A stretch of 64,000 nucleotides of DNA, taken from Aurelia coerulea. Lineage: Eukaryota; Cnidaria; Scyphozoa; Semaeostomeae; Ulmaridae. Position numbers and translations under genes: made by a program. The stretch covers positions 1,240,001 through 1,304,000 of the forward strand of contig CM076958.1 in the NCBI GenBank assembly GCA_039566865.1, given 5' to 3'. The notes beneath the pieces were generated by a model. The model did not search any database, was not told the DNA's origin, and saw only the letters and a program-made list of their open reading frames with translations. Positions 43,601 to 58,600 of the stretch are shown here, one piece after another. The first letter of the stretch is position 1; every line of letters starts with the position of its first letter.

Positions 43601-46600
43601 TACAGATTTCTTGCGTCAAGAATAGTTTTCCGTATCTAACAGTCCTCGTGCTTGGGAGCTGAAAACGACCCCAGACTCTAAGACTGGAGTTCGCGGGTTT
43701 ACCCTTGAAAAGGTCCCTCAAAGAGGAAAGGGGTTCTGAATATATTCCAATTTTTAGGGAGAAGCTGGTTTTCTGCAGAAGGTCCAAAATACCACTGTGT
43801 CGGGTATTTTCTTGCTTATTTCGTTTCAAGAAAATTTCCCTAGTAAAGGCTTTTACTTACCTTGAATTTTCGATGCCTTCCCTTCGTCCTATTGAGTTCG
43901 TATAATATTGCATGTTTTTTCGTAGTGACGCACATACAAGTTGCACTGCCTTGCCGGAAACTGCCGGTTGCAAAGAACATCGCACCTACGAGAAAATCAT
44001 ATAAAATGCAATGAATCAAATGGTGGAAGGAGAAAAATTCTTGTTTCGAAGAACTATAGCAGCAACTGACTCAAAGACTCCCGGTTAAAAAAGATCAGAG
44101 GCGACAAGACGGCAGAATATGTGACAAAAATTGTTTTCAAAAATTCATATTCACTTAAAGATTGCAACATAAATTTACAAGCTACACTATTTCATTTTAC
44201 AAACGATTACTACTGGAACGATACCCCGAGGAGCAAAAGGCTATGACTACCCTTAAAGCTAGAAGTCTGTCTCAAATTATGTGCCACGGGAAATGTCTGC
44301 GATCTCCGATGGGTAAAAACAACGTTTAATTTCCAACGAAAAGAAGATCAAACAAAAAATGTAAATTAAAGAAGAAAACCTTTACATAAATGAGACATGG
44401 TGGTTGTGATTTCAAAAATACATAAAAGCTAAGCCCCCATGAGCTTTCACATTCATCTAAGCGCGGAAAGGATTGATATTGAGTAAGAGTCTTTAAGAAA
44501 GAAGCCCCATCAACATATAAACAAAATTACTGAACATCCCCATGATTATTCCTGGAGTGGTATCAGATCTTGAAGATTTTGTGCTAGGACAGGTCGTACA
44601 ATTTTGCTTTTAGCGGCTGCTTCCTCGTCTATCTGCTACAGAGGTACATCTTTGTATGAAAATATTCAGAAAAAATATGAAATGTATAAAACATCTTCAG
44701 GAGAAATGGACCTGAGTAAAAGTAATCTCCAACAAAAGTTATTACCTTTCGTTTCTGGTATCTTTATCGGCTCAAGGTCATGACCGCTGACCACAAGTAA
44801 TGGATACAATCGAACATGTCTCCCTTTCCCTAAAACACAATGTCAGAAATTACAAATACGTTAACAGAAACAATCGAATTCAACATCACAGCAATCTCCG
44901 ACTGTAAACTTATATTAAACAGGCTGAGTATTGGTCAGTCAACAAACTAAACTACAAACTGTATGATTTTGATATGATTAAACCAATTTGATATTCCTGC
45001 TAAAGAAAGATTTACGTAGTAAATATTTGTTAACGACGGGCCATGATAAATTTGTCCATCAAATCCCCCAAGCCTCCCACCTTAGTCTAGTCCCCAGTTT
45101 CCTACGCAACCGGGCCTCGTGCTAGTTCCCAGCTCCTTCGAAGTTGTCTTCACCTTGCTGCTCTCAAATATTTACGTTGTGGTTCAAAAAGTTTTACTCA
45201 AGTTTTGAATCACCCTCCCACCCTCCCTTTAATGGCAGTTTCAAAGCACATGGAGCACTCCAAGTTTTTTACTTCCCTTTCCGATCAAATGGTTATATAT
45301 AAAGGGGCAGTTTGGCCACTTTAGGTGGCTTCTGACTGAAGTTCTTAATCATGGCGTAATCAATAAGGTTACGTGTTCCTCACATGCACGGGGCAGCCCC
45401 CATCGAGCTACTGGGGCTGTCCCCACTGTGCAAATTTAGCTTAGCTGTTGTAGTATTAGCGTATGTAATAAGTCCTCCCTGGGTACTGCTCAGCAGGGCA
45501 CTTAAGTTGTGTACCTGTTCAGTACGCCCAGGCAAGGCAAAGAATAGTAAAAAAATTGGTTGTATTGTCAAGTGCAACCCCAAACACTGCCAAAAACTAT
45601 ACGAAAAGGTACAATAAGAAAGAAAAAGACAAAATAAGAAAAAGTATTACTGTGTCGTTATTGTGTCGTTCTCAGGGCCCATGGCGTTAAACAGCATTTT
45701 ACGAATTTTGCAACAATTTTCCATACCTGAAATAACCACAATCAATTGCTCATCATTGATCACTTCGACTTGGAAGACTTTTCTTGTATCACCGATCTTG
45801 GATACCGCTGCAAGGAAAATGTTGATCTATTCATTCATGACTTAATCAATCCCATAATATTGCTGAAAGAGACTTAATCTCAGTACCAAAGACAGCAGTT
45901 GTCACTACCGCTATGCCCTTGAAGTCCACAGCCAAAATAGGGGACTAAATGGAAGCCATTTACCCTTTAGTATGGAATAAGCGTCCCCTTGTGATTACAA
46001 ATTTTTGAATGCTTTTCAGCCGCTTCCTTGTTCAATTTATGATTTTTCCCAAAATACCCTTGAAAGTTTTCATTCTTTAAACAGTCTTTCTATACTCAGA
46101 TGTCTTGTTACACAAACATGAACAGTTTCAAAACATTTGTCTGCATTGCACTTATAAGTTACGCGTTGCATGGCGAGCGGCTAGAAGAATGTCTAAGAGA
46201 CGATCAGTCTCCTAAAATAAAGTATATTGCTAGCGTGCGACTACTTTGAATAAATCGAAAATCCCGTAGTAACTTACAGTCCTGTTTCGCTGTCAGGTCC
46301 ATTGAGAATAAGCCTTCCTCTGTGCCATAGACCAGCTTTTCAGCATCTAAAATAAAATTGGAAGCTCTAGAATTTGATATTACAGTAAGAACCCGCAAAA
46401 TAGAAACCAGTTTTTCCAAAACAGCCTGTTTAGTTTCCTATTAAAAGGTCATTAATCTTGAAACAGGCTGAAAGGTTTCTTATCACATGGTTAAGAAACC
46501 TTCAGTTATTTCAACTTGAACATTTAAAGAAAACCCAGAGCAAACACTATCAAACAGTATTGTCTTGTTACCTTGCATTTGCTGGAAATTTACTCAACCT

Positions 46601-49600
46601 TAGCATACATGCTAGGTATTTATCTATATACGAAGATTGAGATGCTTTTGATGAAGTCTTTAAAAGTTTTTGGCACCTGATTTTGACAAAGAGTGCTAGA
46701 TATGAGTTAATTTGGGACCCTCCTATAAGAAACCTTCCTAAATCAGGCTGAGAAGTTTCTTATATGAGGGCACCATTTCTAAAGAAAATCAGCCTGAGGT
46801 TTCTTCTAAAGTGGTTTCTATTTTGCGGGTTCTTACTGTATGTGATATAACTCCACCAACTGTGGAGCCAATCGATATCGTTGAAACACCACCATATTCC
46901 CAAACGAAAAGCTGAATCACAACATTATTGGCCCTCATTTTGAATATTAGAAATGGTTGAAAGCAAAAAAAACCAGGCCAGTAAAAATCTGTCAAAATCA
47001 TCAAACACATGACACAACTTCGATCAGCTGTAAATTTGCAAGATAGTGAGGAAGATATTCAGATCAACTTCATAATTAGATAGGTCAGACAGAAATTCTT
47101 AGCTAAGGTAAACAATTCTTAGCGGCCTAAACAAACGTGTCTGTGTCCTATAGTCTCTTCCCTGCTGTGAAAATGTTCAAGGGGCCATTTTCGTACATTG
47201 ACTGGTTCAGTTCGAATGCGAGTTTATCATTTTGTCACCTGATTTTCGATTGCTTCAGTTTCACTCTATCTCTGAGCTTACGAATCTCAGAATGATAAAA
47301 CAGCAACAATGTTAAGTATGGAAATCTCTTGGCATCTACTTTAGAAAATACTCTAAATACCCACCAACGATAGCAGCGCATTGAGTCATCTTAATAACTG
47401 CATGATCTGAGGCGTCACACACTTCTTTGACTTGATATTTATGCTGGAGAAGAAACAATTTCAATAAGGCTGAGAAAGTCAATCGTCTGTTCAAGCACAA
47501 TTTGCTGGACATTTCAAATCTTCCGATTCAAGTAACTAGAGTTTGTCTCAAATTAGATGTCACATCAGATTTGCGATAAAGTAAACTGCTCATTCAAAAG
47601 TCTTTATTTGTTTCATTCCCAGGAATTTCCACGCGAACTCCCATTTGCAACAGACTATAGCAATGTACTGCTTCTTTGGAAAGTTAGATTTTTCATCATA
47701 CAATCGTATGAAATGTACGGAATTGTTATTATTAGTGACATAAAAAAAACCGCACGAAAACACTTATTTTACCAGCCATGGGCATCAATAGTAATGGAAG
47801 ACAAATGAGTTAATACAAAGTCTATCTGTAGTTGTTTCATCTTTTTTCCATGGATTGGCCACATTGTAGTCAAAGTTTATTGTTCGTCATGGCATCACCC
47901 TTGTAGCATTTGTAGAGTGAACAAGGGATTTGTTTTGCACAATTTTAATAAAGGAGTATACAAAACTACCCCCGGCGTTCCTAGCAATTAGTGGGAACAA
48001 GTCCAAAGAAAACTTGAGTCAACCCTCTTCGTGAGTTAATATTTCCTGTTACTTTTTACATTCCTCGTAACATTTCTATTGATTAACTCGCTGATGAGGC
48101 TGCCGATGGGCAGCGAAATATATGAGGTAATAATGTTTCGTTCTAAATTTAGTTAAAAAAATTGCGTGTGTCTTAGAAACAATGGTCACCAAAACAAAAT
48201 TACCAAATTACAACTTGTCGTACAAGACACGGGATCAACTGAAAGATCTAGGAAACAAAATGTTACAACGTAATTTCTATTGCTGTAACTACAATAAAGA
48301 AACCAATCCCTTTGTGGCTACGTCCAGCTTTTAAAAACGAAGGAGAAGGATGTTTTACCTTAGTTTCATTTGATTCTGTCTTATCGAGTACTTTCTTCAA
48401 TTCTCCAAGGAGTGAAATCCATTTCCTGGCATTGTTTTCATTTTCAGCTAGTAACAATTGACTACAAATTGTTTCGGGTTGATGAAGCTCTGACATCGAA
48501 ATCTAAAATGAAAATATGAATATCATTGTGATAAAAAGATGTCGGTGAGGGGCTTGTTCCTATGATGTGCTGCATCTTATAATCAAACAATTTGATTGAA
48601 AAAAGAGAATTCTTTTCTGAATATTCTTGCAGAGTAAACAAACATATCATAAGTAAATTGCTTATTAAGTCCATTAGGATAAAGAGTTTTTAAGTCAAAA
48701 ATACAACGTTTCTCTAAGGTCTTGCGTTTGGTGGTGTCTTGACGTGCATCTAAATTGGATATAATGAGGTGCAATTTACTTGTCTGCAATATGTCCTTTC
48801 TTTCTCTATTCTCACATTCCTCCTATTTCCCACTAACACTACGTCACGCCGCATCTCGCATTCCTTCCTATTTGTCGAATCTTGTCTTCTCTTTGCTTGA
48901 AGGTGTTGTGGCGCAGTGGTGTAATCCTCTGACATTGCAGCCAGAACAGTCAGGTGGGCAGGGTTCGATCCCAGGTAGAGCCCCATCACTTCAGCGTCAT
49001 GACCAGGGGTCGCGGACTCGATTAGGCCTATTCTATTTCTGCGATCCCAGCGCTTGGCGCTAAAAACCGCAACTTCACCTTCACCTTCACCTTTGCTCGG
49101 CTCGATTGGTTTTGAGTCACTTGATAACGAGTATACGCTAGAAACGTCGTGCTTTTAACATCTCAACTATTTTTGGTGCTAAAATCATTTATTTATTATA
49201 TTATCGTTCATTTGCTATAGTACCACACGCAACGAACAAATTTTTAATGGATAAGGGAACCTTGCCAAAGAGAGAGCCTAAAAACTAATAGCAGAAAAAA
49301 TAAGAGTAATATTTGATAAAATCCAACCTTGAAAACGCAAGGAACATCTCGCTCATTTGCATGTATAACTTCAGATTTGGAGACATTACTGACTGAGAAT
49401 TCTTCATCCCTGAAAGTTGGAAAATTTGAAAATAAATCTGAATGAGTTAAACGAAGAATCTAATAACTACTATATCTTAATTTCCTGGCGCGCTTGTTGG
49501 ATTGGTAGAGAGATTAGTATTATAAAAGAAAAACTCATGAGTTCTATCTTCCCAAGTCTGTAAATTCAATTCAACAGCGATAACTACGAAACTTGTAGTC

Positions 49601-52600
49601 AGTCTTAAAAATAATGCAAAATACAATTAGCTACACATAAAAATCACCTCATATCTATAACTTGCAACATTGTATTTGAAACTTGCGATGAACCAGTGAC
49701 TTCATAGAAAATGATTTTGAAATCGCAGACAACTGCAAAAGTTTTCATCCATCCACGTTTCACGCCTCCTGGTTTTGGTATCTGCAGAAGAAAAATCGTA
49801 GGATTTTCAAAATCTGAGTAGCATCAGGCTAAGGTAAGAAGACTACTGATATTTAAGGGTTCCATACAAGGACTAATCAACCGCTCTATGTGATCAATTT
49901 ACTGATGTTCGAATTTTTTACAAATAATTTTCAAAGCTCTTCATCGATTTAGTGAAAGCTGCTCCAACTTTCAAAAAAATCCTACAGCTTTTAAGTCAAG
50001 AACAATGAAATGCATTCTGTAGGCTACAATGATATTTTTTCCATCAGTACCAGCTAGTCGTGTCATTGTCTTTGCACGACTTTCTTTCAAACGTTCAATA
50101 TTGCAACACAGAAGATTGTAAACAGCTTTATTGAGCCATGTCGCTAGCTGTTAACCTAATCAGCCCCTTCTCTTTCTAAACGAGTGATACCAGGCACTGT
50201 TTCTTACGGCCTATAGTTGCCCTTAAAAAGAAGGAGTTCTTCTGTCACTCTCAGTATCTTAACACACAAAAAGTCACATGTAAACAAGAAACGTTGAAAA
50301 AAGTAGCTTGTCAGAGATACTAGACTAAAAGAGAAATCTTACCCTCACAAAACTTTCATACGCAGTCCCAGTGCCTTTCTTTGGATCGATACCAAGTGGC
50401 CTATTTGACACTGAAAAAAATGCAATACAAGAAATGCAATAAAAGATGAAATCGTAATGCACGGAAGGAGTTCGAATAGTCGAAAGAGAATATTACACTT
50501 CCTTGAAAGATATACAATTGGGACCAAAAGCGCCTAGGGAAATTTTAAACAAGGCTGTGAGGGATTTATCAATATTTAGCAAATGTATTGAGAATCCAAA
50601 CAAACAACTGCAAATAATTCAGGCCGAGAGACTGTGGATATTGTTTTGAAGATACACGTAACCTGAAGAAAAAATGTACACAGTGTTATCAATCGCTAGT
50701 AATAAGTTTCATTTGCAGGGGAGCTCTGGGCATCAAACTTTTTGGGGTCCCTAAACAAACGTTTCTCGCATGAGAAAAATTAAGTTCTTACATAATAATC
50801 GTCACAAGGCCGTTGGCCAGGGCCTAGTCGTTCTGTGAGTTATGCTCAATATATACTTGCATTTGGAAGATATACAAGGTTTTAGATTCTGTAAAATAAT
50901 TCATGGATACTTACAAAGATTTTGCGGCACGGGACAGGTTTGTGGAGCATCTATTGCGCAACGAACGTGAGATGAGTAGCCACAAGCTGTAATAAAATAA
51001 ATATGTCAGTCAGATCTGAATCAGGCTTGGCTTTTCCAGGAGAGTTAGAGCTCTTGTACCCCTCTCAAAGTCCCCATAAACAGCTACAGGCGATTAATGT
51101 TGCGTTCTACACGCCTGTCTCAGACAGATAAATTGCTCTCTTCAAAACCTGCTTATCCTCTTATTTGTGATAGTGTGCATCCCTATTTAAAACAGATTGC
51201 CTGCAAAGTTTAAAGAGAGCTCTCCTGCAAGACACTTTTGAATTGGTCTCTTCTCAATGCTGCAATCAGAATATGAAATGTAACCTTCAACTTTAATACA
51301 ACGCTCCTACAAATCTCGTCCTGTTTGATGCAATTCTTAAAATTGTGCTTCCTCGCATAATTTTCTTATGCTTTTAAAGGGAATTATACAACCTTAGATA
51401 AAGGAAATGCAAAATTCGTATTGAAGGCCAAATGTCACGGAGAACGAGTAAAAAAGCTACTTACTTTCACAAATCATTCCCTGTCGTACGTGTCCAAACA
51501 TGACTGACATGCAATGATGACATTTTGTTGGCGATGGGTAGGTTTTCGCTACAAATTTGTGAACTTTACGCTGTTGGGTAAAAAGAAAACTACTCAACAA
51601 ACGGTAGAGTCATATAGACAAAAAACCAGACTGTTTGCTAAATTTTATCAGAGGAAGTAGCGAAAGATGACCTCAAGGGTGCCCGTGAACAACATTAGGA
51701 AGCTCCATCCAATACTTAGAGTTTGCGATAAGGTCTAAATCCTAGCAGGGGGTTACGTATAGGAAAAGCTTTTTCTCTAAATTCAGAATCCTTTTGGAAT
51801 AAACAAACTTGGGACATCTAGATAATTCAATTTCTTCTTACATAGGGGTCTTTCCTCCTCCTTAAGCTTGCCTATTGAAGGAGCCCCTCCTTTAAGAAAT
51901 TCCCCTGATCTCACTGCAGCTCTTCATGCTTACCAACTTAGTCCGCCTACATTTATTCTTAAGCATCATTCTGTATTTTTATAATGAATTTATGTAAAAA
52001 TTTGTAAGAAGATGGAGGACAAGAAAAAAGACTTTCGAACTTATGTTCTCTTCAGAAAAAATTTATTTATTTAAAGATAGATACCATAAGAGGCAGATAC
52101 AAAAAACGGAAACTTTTCTTAGCACACTGAAGCCTTTCAATCTTATGTTATCATCAGAGTGTAATGTTATATGTTGTATTTAATCTCAAATTTATTATTG
52201 TTAATTAGAAGGGTAGGTCTAAAGAGTTAGTGTTGTATTAGATAGAAATTTGAAAATGAATGGACTGAACTGAACTGATACGAGGCTCGAAACAAAATTC
52301 AAAACCACTTCAATTCTATCATGACAAACTTTTAAGGAAAACTGAGTAATTCAAGGTACAAATATAAGACATTGCTACTTATCAACAACAGCTAAACTGG
52401 AAGAAAAGAACGGTCCGGATGGATTCATGGAGTGCACAGACATAGGTTGCAAATAGCATATTGCTTAGCGAGATTCCTATTCAGTTACAAATTGAAAGCA
52501 TAAATCTTGAGAAGACCTGGTGAATAAGCAATATTGAAACAAACAAGGTAATAAAACTTACTGGAGCTCCTCCGCTAGGACTAACCGTTATAGTCCTATC

Positions 52601-55600
52601 AGGCATACGTTCATGTGGGGGTGAAACTGAATTTTGTGGTATTGAAGCAGTCCTTTGTATGCTGACGCTGTTAGAACGCGATTGAGATTCAAAAGAATCA
52701 TCTGCTGTGTCATCCTGTTTATAAAGAGACAAAAAATTATCAAATGAGAAACTACCGGGTGTCCAATAAAAAGTGCTCCTGTTTGAAAAATCACAAAAAA
52801 TTGATTATCAAACCTTGGCTCAAAAATTTTGTTTCAGTTGTTTTGGCAAAGACCCAAGAATATTGATAGATGATAAAATGTTTGCTTTTGGTACAGCAAG
52901 GTTGATAAATTATACGTTTAAAAACCTTATTTTGAGCTATAGTTTTTAAGCAAAATACTCAAATCTTGCGTAAGAGTCAACATTTTCCGATTTTTTATCA
53001 TTATTGAAGTCTCCAATGATAGTACGCATTTCTTTCTGTAATTTATGACTAAACTAGAAGCTTTGCATGCACAAAGAAATTGATCTGGCAATCACCAATG
53101 CTTTTTTGCAGTATGATTCAAACCCGGGTAGCCCTAAAAAGAGCTAAACTCGCTAATTTTGAAAACAATTACAATAATAGCTATATATTGGATAATAATT
53201 TGGCCCTTGATCTACTTGACAAAAAAAGAAAATCGAAGATCGGCTGTGTAATCAAATTTTGGTGATTTTTCAAACGGGAGTATTTTTTTTTTGGGACACC
53301 CGGTAGTTCAACAAGCTTTGCGAAGATATAAAAGTAAACGCTGTTGGAAAATAAACTCAGGCTGTACTAGGAATGCTCATTTGCACACTGTTCACGTGCA
53401 CACCTTGAATCACGTGCACCTAATATCACGTGCACTTAGTGTCACATGTATTGTCACGTGTAGCTCCTTATATAGCTAATGATTAACAAATTTATTTCTT
53501 TTAGTATCTTGTGGCCTTCTCTAGACTAAAATCTCCAAAATTTGGTGCTTTCCACAAAGATTACCTAATTTGCTCTTCGCTAGACCAACACTGCGAAAGA
53601 GTATCATACCCTTGCCAAAATTGCCAAAAAGTATACTCTTGGCAAGATTAGCTAATTCCCAAGTACCTTTACTATAGTAGAGCCGAGCCCCCCCCCCGTG
53701 GTGACTGAAAAATATATCTCAAATTGAGTGATAAGACAAATATTCACCATGCGCGAAAAAGAACGGTTTGAGAAATGAATCGACTAAATCAGATAAAACA
53801 AAGTGAAATAAAGTTTCACATCTAAATAAATCCATCCACAATAAATATCCTCTGATAGATCTCAACCAGTGGATGATTCAATGATTGAAAATTTTACGGT
53901 TCAGCCAATTCCAAAACGTAATTTATCTCATTCAGGATGTCCTAAATAGACCTTCTAGCTATTCTGAACAGAAGCAGAATCGAACGATATTTCGCTATAT
54001 TTTGTAAATTTTCGAATGTGCACAATAGTGATAGAAGCTCTAATACCATTCGATCGAACCTCGCATGTAACAATGTATAAAAATAACGCTCGATCCAGGC
54101 TCTTTTGTAGAGGAGCTAAAAGGTCTATTCAAGCTGTTAAAATTGATACAACCATTTCCACTTTAAATATTTGGTTCATTAAGATAACTGTTGAAGGGGA
54201 GCTAAAAGCAAGGAGGCTGGACATCACTGAGGGTTTTTCAGGAACAAAATTGACATTGACTAGGGAACATGATACGATACTCACCATTGAAAGTTCGAAG
54301 GTTGGGTCGTCTGAGTTTTGAAAGAATGTTAAGAATGGCAGATCTCCTTGTGCACCTGTGATCAGTAAAAACAGAATATGATAAGCATGTCCGCAGACGC
54401 GAATTAAGTTTCTAAAGTGTAACAATACTGCCATCGATAATTAGTTATTACTGGAATTGAATAATTTGGATTGGTTCAAATTCATACATAAAGTATCGAT
54501 CAAAGTTATGAAAATATTTTACCGTAAAAGCTCTGTTAAGTCCGCGTGGCTATCTAATTTCAGAGACTCCAGAGGGGGCTTAAAAGAGGGGGAGCTTATT
54601 ACAGGGGGGGTTATTCACAAAGTCAAAAGACGAGGGTATGAATAAAAGCTCTTTAGTTCTTTTACCCCATTCGGATTCCGAATCATTCACACAAATTCGA
54701 CACAGTTGTTCTCCCAAACTATATCAAAATTAACATGCAAAATTATTTAGCTGAATGAATGAAGTCTTTGGCAATCTCTGGCATTTGATATGAGTGGAGG
54801 GCTTAATAGAAAAGGGGGCTTATTTAAACTTTTGCCTCAGAAGAGAGGGGCTTATTAGTGAAGGGGGCTTTAAAGAGAGGGGGCAAATAGAGCCTTTACG
54901 GTAACTCTCTTTGCCAGTTGTTGTCAATAATATCAAGCCCTTGTGTGTAAGAATATCTCATATCATACCTCTGGCTTTAAGTCTTTCATTCTCAGCCTTC
55001 ATTTTCTCAAGTTCTTCTTCGACTGACGCTAAACCACGCTCTGTTTCATGTAATTTCCTGCACGATATAAACAAACTCAGATCAGACGTCTGCAGGCCAT
55101 GCACGAGGCTTACAAAACCATCTGTCATTGATTACGTCATGAAGGTTACAACAAAAGGGCTTGTATCGTTTTTAATGCTCAACAGAGTGGCGTAAATGAA
55201 GTGAAAATCTCGTCACACTTTGGCAGCAAATTGGTACAGCCACAGAAAAATACTGAAGTAATTATCTGACCTGACTTTTTATCGCGGGATAAATTTTGTT
55301 TACATTTGAAGCACATGCCTTTCTCTGTTATCAAGTCATTTTCCCTTAGCCTCAGATATTTTCCAGTCCGTTTTCAAGAAAATCCACCTTCTTATTTACT
55401 AACGAATTTAAGTTAATTCAATTGCATTGCAACCAGAAAACAGTACTAGATTAATAGAGTGACTGGGTCAAAAGTATTATGATAAATGAGATTCGGATAA
55501 AAGGAAAGAAGTAAATGAATAAAAAGAATTCAAACATAAAAAAGCAGACAAAATTAGGCGCTTTCGCGCTAAACCCCGTTACGTTACGTGGGGGCAATTC

Positions 55601-58600
55601 TATTATGACTAACAATTCTATCAACACTGGTCTTAAAGCCGTATTCCACTGCATGAAAATTGTTACTTAACTCTCTTGGGACCTTGCAAGCTGATCAGTA
55701 TTCAAACGCTAGAAGAAAGTTGAAATGCAATGCGCCAAAAAGAAAACAATCCGTGTTTTATTTTTTCGCGGTAGCAATAGAGCTCATCTATTCCTCAGGG
55801 TCTTACATAAAATATCAAACATTTAAAATGATTATGAAGACTGACGTTTGTTTAATATAGTTCGAACAATAACAATATCCTTAAGGCAATGCTTTCAGTT
55901 TGATAAAGTTGTGAAAGGATAAGGGCCAGTCATTCCCAAATAACTGCACAATAATTTTGTGATCATTTCGTGATCATCTCGTGATTTTTTGTGATCATTT
56001 TGTGATTGCTGTGGTTTCATGGTGATAGTTCATGATTAATTCATTACTTAGTGATCATTTTGTCGATACATTAATCATTTTCAGTATTTTGTGATTATTT
56101 TGAAAGTATACGACATGCGAATCAATGATTTGCTTCTCAGTGAGAAGAATCGATCAGTAAACTTCAATAAATTCTTGACTAAGCAAATGATTCGTGGTAC
56201 AAAATTTAAAAATAGCCTCAAATAACGGACTCAGCATATTAAGCCCATAAACGCAACAAAAACACCGAAATCAGTAGAAAGAAGACTGTTAACTCCTGTA
56301 AAAGAAACCATAACCAAAATAAACCTGTAACAAGAGAAAATCTGTTACAGGTTTATTTTGGTTATTGTTGCTTTCACAGGAGTTAACAGTCTTCTTTCTA
56401 CTGATTTCGGTGTTTTTGCTGCGTTTATGGGTTTAATATGATGAGTCTGTTATTTAAGGCTATTTTTAAATTCTTGACTGTTACCTGTCTAAATCTAGGC
56501 GAGCCATTTTCACTTTGTTCAGCTCTTCACTTAGATGATTCTTTGCTTGTACTTCCATTTTGAGATTTGCTTGTAGGGAGAGTAATTCTTGTTTATCAAG
56601 TCGCTGCGATCTCCTCGTCTGCCAGTTTTTACTCTGTGAATATCAACAAACAATTGCTTAGCAATAGTTGAAAGTTTTTAGCTGGTGTTTCGTTGAATGC
56701 AGGTCCCTTTCTGGCTCAGGATAAGGGTGCAATTGGTTTCAAATCTTTAAAAAGGTTGAGTGTAAAATTCTCTGACGTATTCCTTTTAACTGAATGGATT
56801 CAAAAGGAACTTTAGCTATTTCACTAAAATTCTACCGTTGTTGGACTTTTCTGAAATCTTCAATATTCTCAGAATTACAGCGTTTTATCCTTCTTTAAGA
56901 ATTCAAGAACAACTTCAAATTTCTACACTTTTTGACGAAACATGAAATAATTTTCAAGAAAACCATAGTTTATGGCTGTCTACAATATGGTATCAAGCAA
57001 AGCCTGTCACTCTTTTGGTTTACGATTCATAAATTTGATGTTAGTCCTCAAATGAGCTGAAACAATTGAGCTGTAAATTCGCAAAATATTCAAGATTTCT
57101 GAAAAGTCCAATGGTACAATTATAGATAAGTAGTTAAGCTATTCAATTGAAGGAAACTGGTCACATAATTTTAAATCTTCCTTTTTACACTGATTTAAAG
57201 ATTAGAGAGTTTAGAGATAGTTTAGATTAGATTAGATTTCTAGATTAGAGAGTTTAGTTTATTAGAGAGCCTATGCTGACGAAATGAAATCTAATTCATG
57301 AATGATCGCAGTATTGCAAAGTGCAATAAGCAAATGAGCAAGAAAAAATTATACGAAAGAACAAACATTGGAAAAGCACAGAAAAGTAAATTAGAGCTGC
57401 ACTTACTCCACCAGGTCCTCCAGCTAGTCCTGAGACTTTCAGATTCTCCAGTTCTTCAGACATCTTCGAAGCAAGGGCTTGCAAATAGCCACGTGCATCC
57501 TTCTCGTCACTGACCCTGTAAATAGAAAGAAACTTTTATGCTAGACCACAAGTTAAAGCAGTCTCAAAGAGTATTTGCGCGTAACTGTCGGACAAAAATG
57601 TAGCTTTCATTCAAGCCACGTGATCATTTATTTGCTTTTATTTAATACTATGCGCAAACTATCTAGTTTTGTGTTCTACAGGAAAAATGACAATCCAAAA
57701 TCAAATTCGCTACCCCTGCAATAAGAACATATTTTTCATCAAACTGAAACAGGTTCTTAATTACAAGGTGCATCATTTAGGAAAAACAGCCTCTAGGTTC
57801 TTATTTTTTTAGGTTCTTATATGCGGGGATTTACCGTAGTCAAACCCCTTTCCTCCCTAAGGTATAGTCCTCGTAGTATTGTAAAGTAATTCATATGTTG
57901 TGCCTTAGTGACTTGTTCTTGTAAGACTATCGATTGAATATAAAAAATTTAAAGAAATTGTGATAATGAAAACATAAAAAAATCCATACCATTGAATAAT
58001 TTCAGCGATTTGTTCTTCCCAATGAGTAACAGCTTCTCTCTTTTCTGCGAAATCTCTTAATTCTTCCTCTAGTTGCCTCTGTTTGGCATTTCCTTTATCC
58101 ACTGACATTGTTAGCTACAAATAAAATATAAGCTATTTTCTGCAGTTTGTCTTGTGGCTTCACCCAAGCCACCAAAAAGCGCTTGTTAAAAATCCACCTA
58201 TATCCAAGCAATCGTAAAAGGAATGGTTTTTTCCTCTGTAAAGTACAAAGATTTATCTTCAAAATAATGCTTTCATTTTCGAAAAAAACAGGTAAACGTC
58301 CGTGTGATATTGTCCATCAAAAAACTTTAAAATCACTGTTTCGATCGAAATTTGGAGACGGAGCCCCTTTAACATTAAGAAATTTAAGAAAAAGAACCTC
58401 TTGTCGTTAAAGTCGGAAAATGTTACGAAGCTTCCAGTACTTAAGTCCTTGAATAGTTTTCCAAAATTGGCCAATGTCAAGTAGCGCGGAAAATGAGTGT
58501 TTTGTGTGCGCTTTTTTTAATTCAACGCTCAGTAGCAGAAAAGAAACGTGGGTATTAAAATGAAATTAATTGCACTAATGAGGGTTACGGACCGATTTTC

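Noticed and set aside
48907..48985. Possible functional tRNA gene
   Set aside because: A and B boxes fit, but acceptor and anticodon stems do not pair, so it is called a SINE head.
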